Source: Sunxiuqinia dokdonensis (GTDB lineage Bacteria > Bacteroidota > Bacteroidia > Bacteroidales > Prolixibacteraceae). Taken from it: a stretch of DNA of 64,000 nucleotides. Both the position numbers and the translations under genes were made by a program. Of this stretch, positions 27,218-36,101 are shown piece after piece. The DNA lies in the NCBI RefSeq assembly GCF_001270965.1, contig NZ_LGIA01000161.1, positions 1-64,000 on the forward strand, given 5' to 3'. Within the stretch, counting starts at the first letter, position 1. Each line of letters begins with the position of its first letter. The notes under the pieces are model-generated. The model ran no database searches. It was not told where the DNA came from and worked only from the letters and a program-made list of their open reading frames with translations.

Positions 27218-28050
27218 GCCAGGAACATGAAAAAATAGATAAGCACATTTCCAACTGGCGTGTTCCCGAATCGATTGGAGAACAAGCTGCCTGGGAACGC
27301 TTGATGGAAGCCAAAAGCCAGCATAAGCCCGTCAGAAAAATTGATTTTCGCCGTATCGGGCAAATTGCGGCTGGCCTTGCCGCTGCTGTCTTGCTTGTGT
27401 TTGTTTTGGCCGAATCGGGCGTTTTGGCACACCGCGAGCACAACCAGGCCATGGCCAGTCAAACGGTTTGGCTACCCGACAGCAGCCTGATTCAACTGAA
27501 AGCCTATTCGGCTGTAAAATACCACTACCAAAAAATTGGTGGCGCCCGCTTAATCGAATTGCGCGGTGAAGCCCGCTTCGAGGTTAAAGAAGGAAATCGC
27601 TTCGAGGTTGAGTTTCCGGGCGGGCACCTGGAAGTTTTGGGCACCGAATTCACCGTTCAGGCCTATTCTGAAGAATCAGCCCGAATTGACTGCTTCAGCG
27701 GATCGGTGAAAGTGAAGCTAGACAAGCAATATTTCATACTCAAAGGAGGACAGGCCATCGTTTTTGACCAAACCGGCACAGGTGGCCCTTTCAACATTAA
27801 TCCCGAACAAAAGCTGAACTTGCCTGACAACACTTACTACTGGGAAAACCGCCCGCTCAGAGAGGTTTTGACACTGATTTGTCAGCGCGAAAACTACACC
27901 TTGGAAGCTGCGGATCAGATCCTCCGGAAAAACTTCACAGGCCCCTTGCAACTGGATAAACCCGAAAAGGCCATTGGCATTTTGGCACGAGCCATGAACT
28001 TCGACTATCAATTAAATAACAACAAGCTGCAGATCGTTGAAAAAGACTAG
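27214..28050 (+). CDS. FecR-type anti-sigma factor
   Basis: Membrane-spanning regulator that holds the sigma factor and is released by the receptor's signalling domain. The short cytosolic N-terminus (SQEHEKIDKHISNWRVPESI) leads to one membrane helix (~48-66, AAGLAAAVLLVFVLA). The periplasmic FecR domain has VWLPDSSLIQLKAYSAVKYH, RLIELRGEARFEVKE and GGHLEVLGTEFTVQAYSE. A C-terminal DUF4974-like domain follows (LREVLTLICQRENYTLEAAD). It overlaps the sigma gene by four bases and the receptor gene by fourteen. Confidence 0.93.
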   Translation: MSQEHEKIDKHISNWRVPESIGEQAAWERLMEAKSQHKPVRKIDFRRIGQIAAGLAAAVLLVFVLAESGVLAHREHNQAMASQTVWLPDSSLIQLKAYSAVKYHYQKIGGARLIELRGEARFEVKEGNRFEVEFPGGHLEVLGTEFTVQAYSEESARIDCFSGSVKVKLDKQYFILKGGQAIVFDQTGTGGPFNINPEQKLNLPDNTYYWENRPLREVLTLICQRENYTLEAADQILRKNFTGPLQLDKPEKAIGILARAMNFDYQLNNNKLQIVEKD

Positions 28051-30598
28051 TTACAATATGGCTTGTTTCCTGCTGATTATGCTGCTGAGTTTGCCAGTCG
28101 CCGGTCAGGAAAAAATGATTTCAGTTCAAGCCGAAAATAAAAGCCTGAGCCTTGTTTTGGAAGAATTATCCGAAACCGCCGCCATCCGGTTTGCGTTTGA
28201 TGCCGACTATTTTTCTGAAATAAAAGTTAACCTGCAATACGAACAGGTTTTGCTGACCGACTTTTTGAATGAGCTGAGCAAAAAATACCACCTGCTATAT
28301 GACGAGATGGATGGAACCTACGTGTTGTACCGAAATCCCGCTCCCCTCCCCGAACCAAAACCCGAACTCATCACGTTCCGCGGAAAAGTGTTTGACCAAA
28401 ACACGGGCGAACCGCTCCTGTTTTGCAATGTTGGCCTGGGCGAACAGCAAGGTACGATAACCAACGAACTGGGTATTTTTAGTGCCAAGGTAGAAAAAGC
28501 AGCCGACATCCGCGTTCAAATCAGTCATTTGGGCTACCGCCAGCTCGACACCACGCTGCAAATCGCCAGCCAACCGTTTCATCAACTGGAGCTTGCTCCG
28601 TTCGACATTCATATTGAAACGATCAATGTTTACCAGCAGGAGAAAAATGTGCTGGAATTGGGGAGCCAGCCGGACCGAATGGCATTCAACCCCAAACAAT
28701 CGGAAAATTTGCCGCGCATTGACGACAGCGATCTGGTAACGGCACTGACCTTGATTCCCGGCGTCAATTTTTTGGGAGGTGAGAACGCAGGCATTTCGAT
28801 TCGGGGAGGATCGCCATCGGAAAACCTGATTTTACTCGATGGCATGCCAGTATTGGAAACCAGCCATTTGTTCGGTAATCTAAGTGTGTTAAATGCCAAA
28901 TACATTTCGCAGGCTTTTGTTTCGCGGGGGGCTTTTGATGCCCGCTACGGCGAACGAATTTCCGGAATTGTCGAACTCACCGGAAAAAGCAACTACTATC
29001 GCCCTAGCCTCGATTTATCGGCCAACCTACTGAATGTAAATGCCACCGGCACCGTCCCAATTGGAAAAGTGGCCTCCCTGAGCGGCGCTTATCGAAAATC
29101 ATACATCGACCAATGGGAAAATTATCTCTACCGGCAAATTCTGGAGCAAGGCTCCCCAAGCGGCGAAGATGAGTCTGCTGTTGTTCCAACAGTCGCCTAT
29201 GACGATCTCAATTTCAAATTCAGCCTTACACCATCCGAAAAACAGGAAATTAGCATTAGCGTACTGGAAGGCAATGATTTGCAAGACCGGGAATTCCTTT
29301 TTAATGAAAACTCACGCCTTTACCGCAACCAGCAAGCCGACAGCAAAAATCGCGGAATCAGCGGAAACTGGCGTTATCAGCCCAATACAAACTGGCAGCT
29401 CCACCTGAATGCAGGCTACAATGAACTTGAACGGTCATCCGGATCAATTGCGGGGCTCCAGCCAAACAGACAAGGAAAAGGTGGCAAAGAAGAGCTGGAC
29501 ACAGACGACAACCAATTGCAGGAATTGATTGCCAGCATGTCGGCCGAATGGACAACCGGCAATTATAGCCATGCTTTTGGATTTGGGTTTAACCACGACC
29601 AGGTATCGTACACCTACCTAAGCAAGCGGACCACCGGAGCTATTCAATCCGATTCCATCAACTACGATTCGAAGTTGACCATCCTGCATGCCTACCTTCA
29701 GGAGAAAGTTCAATTAACTGACCGTTTGCAAGCCCGCTTGGGCATGCGTGTCAACCATGAAAACCAGCAAAACAAATTGTACCTGCAACCCCGATGGGGA
29801 ATGAGTTACGATCTTTCCGACGCAGTCAAACTGTTTTACTCCGGAGGTACTTACTACCAGTTTTTATCGCGAATTCGGAAGATCGACAGCAACGGCAACA
29901 GCGACCTGGTTTGGTATTTACCAGATTCAGCGGGCATGGGAATTCTTGAATCGCAGCAGCATGTTTTGGGTTTCCGCTACGAAAAAAATGGTCTGTCAGT
30001 CGATGTGGAACCCTACTACAAAAGCACTACCGGTAAGTTGAATTTGTATGCCGAAACCAGCGGGGGGAAGGAAAAAACAATCCACTATGTGCAGCGGAGT
30101 GGTGAAGCCAGAAACTACGGACTGGATGCCTTGGTTCACTACAAACAAGGCATTTTCACCCACATGCTGGCTTATTCGCTATCGGAATCGGTGGAGCGAT
30201 TTGAAGTATTTAACAACGGACAAGACTATCCGTCGTTTGATGACCAGCGCCACCGCTTGCGTTGGACCGAAATGGCGCGCTACAAAAGCTGGATTATTTC
30301 AACCAACCTAACCTATCATACCGGCAGCCCTTTTCTTATGACAGAAGGGGAAAGCAGCCAGGAATTTGGGCGCCTGCCATTCTTTGTCCAGGCTGATTTT
30401 TCACTCATCAAACGATGGAACTACAAATTCTTCACCCTAAGTTCAGGCGTTTCGCTGCTTAATTTCTTAAACCGCGAGAATGTGCTTGAAATCGACAACT
30501 TCAGCATTGCTGATGAGGCCGGATCTTATTCTGTTCGTACTGATGTTACGGCCATGCGATTCACGCCGGTTTTTTTCTTCAATATTAAATTACAATAA
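28037..30598 (+). CDS. TonB-dependent receptor with N-terminal signalling domain
   Basis: Outer membrane transporter, 853 residues. Order: signal peptide; STN/secretin-like signalling domain (~25-95, MISVQAENKSLSLVLEELSE); CarboxypepD_reg-like domain (~113-195, FRGKVFDQNTGEPLLFCNVG); plug with ALTLIPGVNFLGGENAGISI and RGGSPSENLILLDGMPV; barrel ending in FTPVFFFNIKLQ. The STN domain plus the upstream sigma/FecR pair marks substrate-induced regulation. Substrate unknown; no SusD partner follows, so a polysaccharide system of the SusCD type is unlikely. The TTG at 28037 gives a charged n-region (MKKTSYN); ATG 28058 is the alternative. Confidence 0.92.
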   Translation: MKKTSYNMACFLLIMLLSLPVAGQEKMISVQAENKSLSLVLEELSETAAIRFAFDADYFSEIKVNLQYEQVLLTDFLNELSKKYHLLYDEMDGTYVLYRNPAPLPEPKPELITFRGKVFDQNTGEPLLFCNVGLGEQQGTITNELGIFSAKVEKAADIRVQISHLGYRQLDTTLQIASQPFHQLELAPFDIHIETINVYQQEKNVLELGSQPDRMAFNPKQSENLPRIDDSDLVTALTLIPGVNFLGGENAGISIRGGSPSENLILLDGMPVLETSHLFGNLSVLNAKYISQAFVSRGAFDARYGERISGIVELTGKSNYYRPSLDLSANLLNVNATGTVPIGKVASLSGAYRKSYIDQWENYLYRQILEQGSPSGEDESAVVPTVAYDDLNFKFSLTPSEKQEISISVLEGNDLQDREFLFNENSRLYRNQQADSKNRGISGNWRYQPNTNWQLHLNAGYNELERSSGSIAGLQPNRQGKGGKEELDTDDNQLQELIASMSAEWTTGNYSHAFGFGFNHDQVSYTYLSKRTTGAIQSDSINYDSKLTILHAYLQEKVQLTDRLQARLGMRVNHENQQNKLYLQPRWGMSYDLSDAVKLFYSGGTYYQFLSRIRKIDSNGNSDLVWYLPDSAGMGILESQQHVLGFRYEKNGLSVDVEPYYKSTTGKLNLYAETSGGKEKTIHYVQRSGEARNYGLDALVHYKQGIFTHMLAYSLSESVERFEVFNNGQDYPSFDDQRHRLRWTEMARYKSWIISTNLTYHTGSPFLMTEGESSQEFGRLPFFVQADFSLIKRWNYKFFTLSSGVSLLNFLNRENVLEIDNFSIADEAGSYSVRTDVTAMRFTPVFFFNIKLQ

Positions 30599-30693
30599 GT
30601 CAACAACTTGGAACACACTCTTGAAAAAACTTCATTTTTAGGGTAGGGTATTTTGTGCCGAATGACTATTAAGGGCATCAACATATTTATTGC

Positions 30694-31620
30694 ATGATGT
30701 TCACAAGCAAAAACAAATATTCTTTTCCTGTATTACTTGTCCTGCCATTCAAGCAAGAGCAGATCGATCAGGTAATTAGCAGTTATAGAATACCTGACAC
30801 GAAAGAGAAGGAGCTTGTGTTCGATCAAATTCTACAAAAAATTGAAGAAGGTAAAAGTCAGTCTCGGGGAAAATTATCACGCCTGAATGTCATCTATCAA
30901 CTCACTATTCCGGTTGCGGCTTCTCTTATTCTGATTTTCCTTCTTCATGTTTTTCTGGCCAAATCAACTTTCGAAAACGACACCCGGGAGGCCCTATCAC
31001 TTCGGCTTCCTGACCAATCGCGGATCGTACTGAGCCAAAACAGCACCGCCACATACCCCAAATATTGGTGGAAACGAGAAGTAACACTCAAAGGCGAAGC
31101 TTATTTTGAAGTTGAAAAAGGCAACAAATTTACTGTTGAAACATCAAATGGTGAGGTTCAGGTGCTCGGAACACGATTCCTGGTTTCGGAGCAAAACAAC
31201 CAACTAACGGTGAACTGTTACGAAGGGAAGGTACAGTTTGCAAATAAAAAACAAAAACAATTGGTTACCGCGGGAAACTCTTTGCAATACAAAAACCAAA
31301 CTTTAAATGAGTTGACAAGTTTGGATGCAGAATACCCAAAAGTAGCCCGCTTCAACCGGTCGTTCTCCAATGAGAGCCTGGAGGAGGTCATGGATGATCT
31401 TGGACGGTTTTTTAATCTTGACATCCAGTTGAAAATTGAAGGTTCAAAACACTTTAGCGGCACCATTGATTCGGCTGACGCTGAAACGGCGATCGGGATT
31501 ATTTGCCGTTCGCTCAACCTCGATTGCCATACGAATCCGGCCAACCAGATCACCATCAGTGAAGCTAAGAAACAAGGAAATTTGACGAACAGGATATATG
31601 CGAAATTAATGACGAAGTAG
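30694..31620 (+). CDS. FecR family protein without adjacent sigma factor
   Basis: A second FecR homologue, 95 bases after the receptor. Cytosolic segment EQIDQVISSYRIPDTKEKEL resembles that of the first FecR; one helix follows at ~70-90 (LTIPVAASLILIFLLHVFLA). The FecR domain has LRLPDQSRIVLSQNSTATYP, VTLKGEAYFEVEKGNKFTVE and GEVQVLGTRFLVSEQNN. The DUF4974-like end is FNRSFSNESLEEVMDDLGRF. No sigma gene lies directly upstream, so it may act on the same sigma factor or on a distant one. The DUF4382 lipoprotein gene follows. Confidence 0.88.
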   Translation: MMFTSKNKYSFPVLLVLPFKQEQIDQVISSYRIPDTKEKELVFDQILQKIEEGKSQSRGKLSRLNVIYQLTIPVAASLILIFLLHVFLAKSTFENDTREALSLRLPDQSRIVLSQNSTATYPKYWWKREVTLKGEAYFEVEKGNKFTVETSNGEVQVLGTRFLVSEQNNQLTVNCYEGKVQFANKKQKQLVTAGNSLQYKNQTLNELTSLDAEYPKVARFNRSFSNESLEEVMDDLGRFFNLDIQLKIEGSKHFSGTIDSADAETAIGIICRSLNLDCHTNPANQITISEAKKQGNLTNRIYAKLMTK

Positions 31621-31671
31621 TGAGAGTAAAATGTGTAAGAAAGATTAATCATTAATGAAAATTAAAAAGTT

Positions 31672-32598
31672 ATGAAGAACAAGATGAAAACAAGAATGAT
31701 CCTGTTACTTGGACTGATCGTAGGATTTGCAACATCCTGTACCAACGATGAGGATATTTCAAAAAATCCGGATGGAAAAGGAACGGTTTCGTTTTTAGTG
31801 ACCGACGCCCCATTCCCAACCAATTTAGTTGCGCAAGCCAATGTGACCATTGATAAAATTGAAATTCGTAAAGCGGATGAAGCTGAAGGAGAGGAAACCG
31901 AAGGATCCTCGTTCATGGTTCTAAGTGAAGAAACCATGGAATTCAACCTGTTGGATCTGAGAAACGGTGTAACCGCCGAGCTGACCAACGCGGAGCTGGA
32001 TGCAGGAACTTACGACCAAATCCGGTTGCATGTGGTTGATGCCAGCGTGGTTCTGAGTGATGAAGCCAGTACAACTTTTGATTTGAAGATCCCAAGTGGA
32101 TCAGCCAGCGGACTCAAAATCAACATCAAAGATGGCCTTGTTGTGCAGGATGGCGGTTTCGCAACGGTACTTTTAGACTTTGATGTGAGCAAATCGTTTG
32201 TCGTTCAAGGCAATCCATTGACCAATGCTGGCATCAAAGGATTCATCTTCAAGCCAGTCATTCGTGCAGTTGTGGAAGAAGCAACCGGAAGCATTGAAGG
32301 CCACGTCACTGTTGGAGATACATTGGCTGTTGGAAACGCAACAGTTGAATTTTACGACATGGATTCCTTAGTTACTTCGGCCCTGACAGACAGCACCGGA
32401 TTTTATGCAGCCATTGGCTTGCCACTGGGTGAGTACGACCTGAAAGTGCTGGCTGACGGATATGTTGAAGCAGAAGTGGAAGATGTTGCAGTAACATCGA
32501 ACAAAGCTGTAACGGTAGACATTTTGGTGGAACCAGAAGAGGCAGAAGAAACGCCAGCTGAAGGCGACGAAGGAACAGGTGAAGGAACTGACGAATAA
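31672..32598 (+). CDS. DUF4382 lipoprotein with carboxypeptidase-type regulatory domain
   Basis: Predicted surface or periplasmic lipoprotein: ILLLGLIVGFATSC gives a lipobox with Cys at ~23, followed by TNDEDIS. DUF4382 occupies ~35-205 (TVSFLVTDAPFPTNLVAQ, ATVTIDKIEI-like start, LDAGTYDQIRLHVVDASVVL). A C-terminal beta-sandwich (~207-290) has GSIEGHVTVGDTLAVGNATV and TDSTGFYAAIGLPLGEYDLK. The very end is Glu-rich. Such proteins are often matrix or surface components; the link to the FecR upstream is only by position. Two tandem terminators follow. Confidence 0.87.
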   Translation: MKNKMKTRMILLLGLIVGFATSCTNDEDISKNPDGKGTVSFLVTDAPFPTNLVAQANVTIDKIEIRKADEAEGEETEGSSFMVLSEETMEFNLLDLRNGVTAELTNAELDAGTYDQIRLHVVDASVVLSDEASTTFDLKIPSGSASGLKINIKDGLVVQDGGFATVLLDFDVSKSFVVQGNPLTNAGIKGFIFKPVIRAVVEEATGSIEGHVTVGDTLAVGNATVEFYDMDSLVTSALTDSTGFYAAIGLPLGEYDLKVLADGYVEAEVEDVAVTSNKAVTVDILVEPEEAEETPAEGDEGTGEGTDE

Positions 32599-32610
32599 TA
32601 TATCGTTCGG

Positions 32611-32848
32611 TTTCGACCAAAGATACTTGATTGGGTGAACGATTAGTTCATGGGTTTTAGAGATAGATTAAGGGGCAACTCTTTTTCTATCTCTTTTTGA
32701 ACAAGTTCTCGCGCTGGAGAAGATCAATCAAAAAAAGCAGAAGGATGACAGAATCCGAGCTTTCGATTAAAAATACTTGATTGGGTGAACGATTAGTTCA
32801 TGGGTTTAGAGATAGATTAAGGGGCAACTCTTTTTCTATCTCTTTTTT
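32611..32848. repeat. Direct repeat of about 88 bp, copies 150 bp apart
   Basis: Copy 1 runs 32611-32699 and copy 2 32761-32848. From ATACTTGATTGGGTGAACGA to the terminator T-run they are identical except one deleted base (GGGTTTTAG against GGGTTTAG); the upstream ends TTTCGACCAA and TTTCGATTAA are slightly diverged. Each carries the terminator hairpin. Confidence 0.88.
32659..32698 (+). terminator. Terminator 1 after the DUF4382 gene
   Basis: AGAGATAGA (32659-32667) pairs with TCTATCTCT (32686-32694), then T-run. First of two nearly identical copies. Confidence 0.8.
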
Positions 32849-32849
32849 T
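32808..32849 (+). terminator. Terminator 2 (duplicate)
   Basis: Same hairpin as terminator 1: AGAGATAGA (32808-32816) with TCTATCTCT (32835-32843) and six T. Confidence 0.78.
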
Positions 32850-33391
32850 GTGGAAACAGAGGACATTCTACGGCCTTTGACTCTTTAATAAGCATTGATC
32901 ATGATTGGCAGAAGACTTTCGTTTAGGCAGGAAGAAGAATCAAGTGAATTGCGTTCGTCATCACAAGCTTTACCCCAATGAATAGCTACCAATTGAAAAT
33001 GCCGTGCAGCCTAACTTCTTATTCCATGTCAAATACGCTTAAATTTCGGTAACGTCCTAAATTTTGTCCCTTGTTTTCTATTCCAAAAGCCTCGTAGGAT
33101 TGATACAGATGGGCATACTGCGTCCACCAGTGGAAAATAAAAAACCTAAGCTTCTTCAATTTTATTCAGCCCCAAAGAGGAGCTTACCTGGATTTTTTTT
33201 TTGCGCTGTGAATCGATTGATCCCAGAAGACTATTGGAAAAAGTGTTGCGATATTCATCGGTGTTGAAAAAGACAACACGTCGTCTATTGACTTGATATT
33301 CTGCATGTTCGCCTGCTGCTTAGTTTTCACTGTTTAAATCTTCAACAGTCGGATTGTTTAATTTTTGAATAGGCTTTCTCTTTGAACTCTC

Positions 33392-33477
33392 ATTATCAGC
33401 TGTTTATTGGGTTTGGTTTTTTTGGCATTCTATTTGGCAAAAGGATAGTCGAAATGAATTATCAGCTGACTATCAGC
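33392..33477 (+). promoter_or_regulatory. Repeated TATCAGC boxes upstream of the redox cluster
   Basis: ATTATCAGCTG occurs at 33392-33402 and again at 33458-33468, with a third TATCAGC at 33471-33477. Spacing of the first two is 66 bases (about six helical turns). They may be regulator-binding sites; the first gene of the cluster begins at 33522. Confidence 0.4.
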
Positions 33478-33521
33478 ATCATAAAGTTATTAGAATAAAA
33501 ACCACGCTTAATATCAACGTT

Positions 33522-35192
33522 ATGAAAACCATTTTTTCTTCCATTTTTACGTTGTCATTTTTAATCTTCAGCATGGCCGCTTTGGGTAATGTTGAAAATG
33601 ATAACAAAACAGGAGATCAGACAGAAGCAACAAGCTTGCAGGTTGTGAGTTCTCCGGAGTTATTCGATCTGACTTCTACCTGGGTTTCCAGCTTTGAAGC
33701 TCAACACCCAGCATTAAACATTCGTATTACCCAACTCACTGATGAATCATCATTATCGGCAGAGGCTCTTTACCTGCTAAGCCCTGAGCAACAGATTGCC
33801 GGTCAAGAAGACTCAGCCTGGCAAATGGTGGTTGGGCACGATGTGGTCGTTCCAATTGTCAACTCAAACAATCCCTTGTTTGAAGCAATTGCCCAAAGAG
33901 GTGTAAACGCTGAAGATCTTGCCATACTTCTTGCCGAAACCCCCAACTGGTCGATGCTTGTTGACGACGCACCGGCAAACCCGGCAAAAACGTATGTCAT
34001 TAATGATCAGCAGGTCACGGGTAAGTTCGCCGCTTATGCACAAGCTGAAATTCGAGCTACGAGGGTGAGTTCCGCCGCTGAGCTCATTGCAGCAGTGCAG
34101 CAGGACGTCAATGCCATTGGCTTTTGCAAACTCATCGACATCATCAATGTGGAGACTAATACTTTTGCCCCGCAAATCAGTGTACTCCCTATCGACAAAA
34201 ACCGCAATGGCCGATTAGATCAGTTTGAAAACATTTATTCGAGCCCTGAAGCCTTGACCAGAGGCGTTTGGATTGGTAAATACCCCAAAGAACTATGTGG
34301 TGATATTTGTGCACTGGCAGTCACCGAACCCACGAACCAAGTGGCCATCGACTTTCTAAGCTGGATAAGCAGCGACGGACAGGAGCAACTGGCTCACGCA
34401 GGTTTCAGCCAACTGTCAAGCCGGGAAAAAAATGCCAACATGGTGGCATTTACTAAACCCGTAACTCCCGGAGCCAGCAATGGCAATCAAGCCTTCTTGT
34501 CTTTCGGTTGGATGCTTGCAATCGGAATGGCACTGGTGCTTCTATTGGTTGGTTTGCTCGTACGGTCAAAACGTAAGGAAAAGCTGGGGATTGACAGCGA
34601 AGACATTGAAATGACTCCAGCTATGAATGAGAATTCAATCAAGGCACCAGCCGGCTTGTACTACGATAAAACACACACCTGGGCTTTTATGGAACGCGAC
34701 GGATTGGTAAAAATCGGTGTCGATGATTTCATGCAGCACCTCACCGGATCGCTGACCCACATTAAAATGAAAGAATCGGGCGAAAAAGTTAGAAAAGGTG
34801 AAAAAATACTGAGCATTGTTCGCGATGGCAAGCAACTGGACCTTTACGCGCCGGTGTCCGGAATCATCAAAAGCCGCAACGAGTCGCTTTTAAGCATGCC
34901 ACAGCAAGTCAATACAGATCCTTATACCAACGGGTGGGTGTACCAGATTGAACCCTTGAACTGGACCCGCGAAGTGCGCCTGCTGTTTATGGCCGACACC
35001 TACAAAGAATGGCTGGAAGATGAGTTCGCCCGGTTGAGAGACTTCCTGGCGACTTCGGCCAACTCCAACACCGTTGTTTTCGAGCACATCGTTCTTCAGG
35101 ATGGCGGCGAACTAACGGACAACATCTTGGCAGATCTAGGTCCTGAAGTGTGGGAAGATTTTCAAACCCATTTCATCGACACCTCGAAATAA
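33522..35192 (+). CDS. Periplasmic binding-protein-like domain fused to a glycine-cleavage-H-like domain
   Basis: A fusion I know no name for. Residues 1-23 are a signal peptide; ~37-310 resemble a phosphate-type (PstS-like) periplasmic binding protein (SLQVVSSPELFDLTSTWVSS, WQMVVGHDVVVPIVNSNNPL, AIGFCKLIDI). One membrane helix (~327-347) with KRKEK on its far side puts the rest in the cytoplasm. There a GcvH-like lipoyl fold begins (KTHTWAFMERDGLVKIG, His385) and continues to DGKQLDLYAPVSG (Lys437), VNTDPYTNGWVYQIEP. Lys437 sits one residue off the lipoyl-lysine position of true H-protein. The last ~60 residues (VLQDGGELTDNILADLGPEV, WEDFQ) recur in the protein at 37373. First gene of a four-gene redox set. 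Confidence 0.8.
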   Translation: MKTIFSSIFTLSFLIFSMAALGNVENDNKTGDQTEATSLQVVSSPELFDLTSTWVSSFEAQHPALNIRITQLTDESSLSAEALYLLSPEQQIAGQEDSAWQMVVGHDVVVPIVNSNNPLFEAIAQRGVNAEDLAILLAETPNWSMLVDDAPANPAKTYVINDQQVTGKFAAYAQAEIRATRVSSAAELIAAVQQDVNAIGFCKLIDIINVETNTFAPQISVLPIDKNRNGRLDQFENIYSSPEALTRGVWIGKYPKELCGDICALAVTEPTNQVAIDFLSWISSDGQEQLAHAGFSQLSSREKNANMVAFTKPVTPGASNGNQAFLSFGWMLAIGMALVLLLVGLLVRSKRKEKLGIDSEDIEMTPAMNENSIKAPAGLYYDKTHTWAFMERDGLVKIGVDDFMQHLTGSLTHIKMKESGEKVRKGEKILSIVRDGKQLDLYAPVSGIIKSRNESLLSMPQQVNTDPYTNGWVYQIEPLNWTREVRLLFMADTYKEWLEDEFARLRDFLATSANSNTVVFEHIVLQDGGELTDNILADLGPEVWEDFQTHFIDTSK

Positions 35193-35234
35193 GCAAACTA
35201 AACTTCTATAATCACTATCCTTAAAAGTTGAATT

Positions 35235-36101
35235 ATGACTATCGATCGTAGAAAATTTTTCAAAAGCGTCGCGATCACGGGCATGACCATTATTGGTGTG
35301 AATGCCACAGGAGCCAATAAAAAGAGCTCCGGCGACGATGATACGGAATTTCACGGCATTCTTTACGACTCCAGCATCTGCATCGGATGCCAGGCCTGTG
35401 AAAAAGCATGTGCCGAAGCCCACGGCCTGCCTGAACCCACTGCCAAACCGGAAGTGGGCGTCATCCGGAAAACCAGTGAAAATCAGCGCTGCGTCATCAA
35501 CGCCTACGAAACTTCGCAAGGCGAAGTGTATGTGCGGAACCAATGTATGCATTGCAACGAGCCCGCCTGCGCTTCCGCCTGTCTGACCCAGGCCATGTAT
35601 AAAACCAAGGAAGGCCCGGTCATTTGGCGCGAAGACAAATGTATGGGTTGCCGTTACTGTATGATTTCATGTCCGTTTGACGTACCAAAATTCGAATACG
35701 GCAGCACCAACCCGAAGATTCAAAAGTGTGACATGTGTTACGATCGGATTATCAAAGGTGAGAAACCGGTTTGTGTTGAAACCTGCGGCGATGCTTTGTT
35801 CTTTGGAACCCGCCGCGAACTGGTTGCCGAGGCACGCCGCCGGATTGCTGAAATCCCTGAATTGTATATCGATCAGATTTATGGTGAACATGTTGCCGGA
35901 GGAACGGGCTACTTATACCTGGCTCCGGTTGATCACAAAGAACTGGGATTCGACACGAGGCTGCAGAACTCATCATACCCGGCACTAACCAAAGGATTCC
36001 TGTACAGTGTTCCATCCGTTTTTGTTTTGGTTCCAACGCTGTTGCTGGGAATTCACGAAGCTACTAAATCACGCAAATCAAAAGAAGAAAATCATGACTA
36101 G
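35235..36101 (+). CDS. Tat-exported ferredoxin subunit with four 4Fe-4S clusters (HybA-like)
   Basis: Electron-transfer subunit facing the periplasm. The Tat signal is DRRKFFKSVAITGMTIIG. Sixteen cysteines make four cluster motifs: CIGCQACEKAC, CMHCNEPACASAC, CMGCRYCMISC and CDMCYDRII...CVETC. A C-terminal hydrophobic anchor (VPSVFVLVPTLLLG) is as in HybA of hydrogenase 2. Family members pass electrons between a catalytic subunit and an NrfD-type quinone subunit. No catalytic subunit (hydrogenase, molybdopterin enzyme) is encoded here. It overlaps the NrfD gene by eight bases. Confidence 0.92.
   Translation: MTIDRRKFFKSVAITGMTIIGVNATGANKKSSGDDDTEFHGILYDSSICIGCQACEKACAEAHGLPEPTAKPEVGVIRKTSENQRCVINAYETSQGEVYVRNQCMHCNEPACASACLTQAMYKTKEGPVIWREDKCMGCRYCMISCPFDVPKFEYGSTNPKIQKCDMCYDRIIKGEKPVCVETCGDALFFGTRRELVAEARRRIAEIPELYIDQIYGEHVAGGTGYLYLAPVDHKELGFDTRLQNSSYPALTKGFLYSVPSVFVLVPTLLLGIHEATKSRKSKEENHD

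Larger units (their letters stand above)
32599..33521. other. 923-base gap before the redox cluster
   Basis: Begins with a duplicated terminator (32611-32848). From 32850 to 33390 I see no convincing gene; short frames there have no family features. The last 130 bases hold repeated TATCAGC boxes and probably the promoter of the redox cluster. Confidence 0.6.

Noticed and set aside
33064-33267. Possible small gene of 67 codons
   Set aside because: Biased composition, no motif, no promoter; probably noncoding.
33423-33439. Sigma-54 promoter TGGCATTCTATTTGGCA before the redox module
   Set aside because: GG to GC spacing is eleven, one more than sigma-54 tolerates; kept only as a remark.
36007-36093. 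Longer N-terminus for the NrfD-type protein
   Set aside because: It reads out of frame through the ferredoxin C-terminal anchor; the ATG at 36094 overlaps the ferredoxin stop as expected for coupling.
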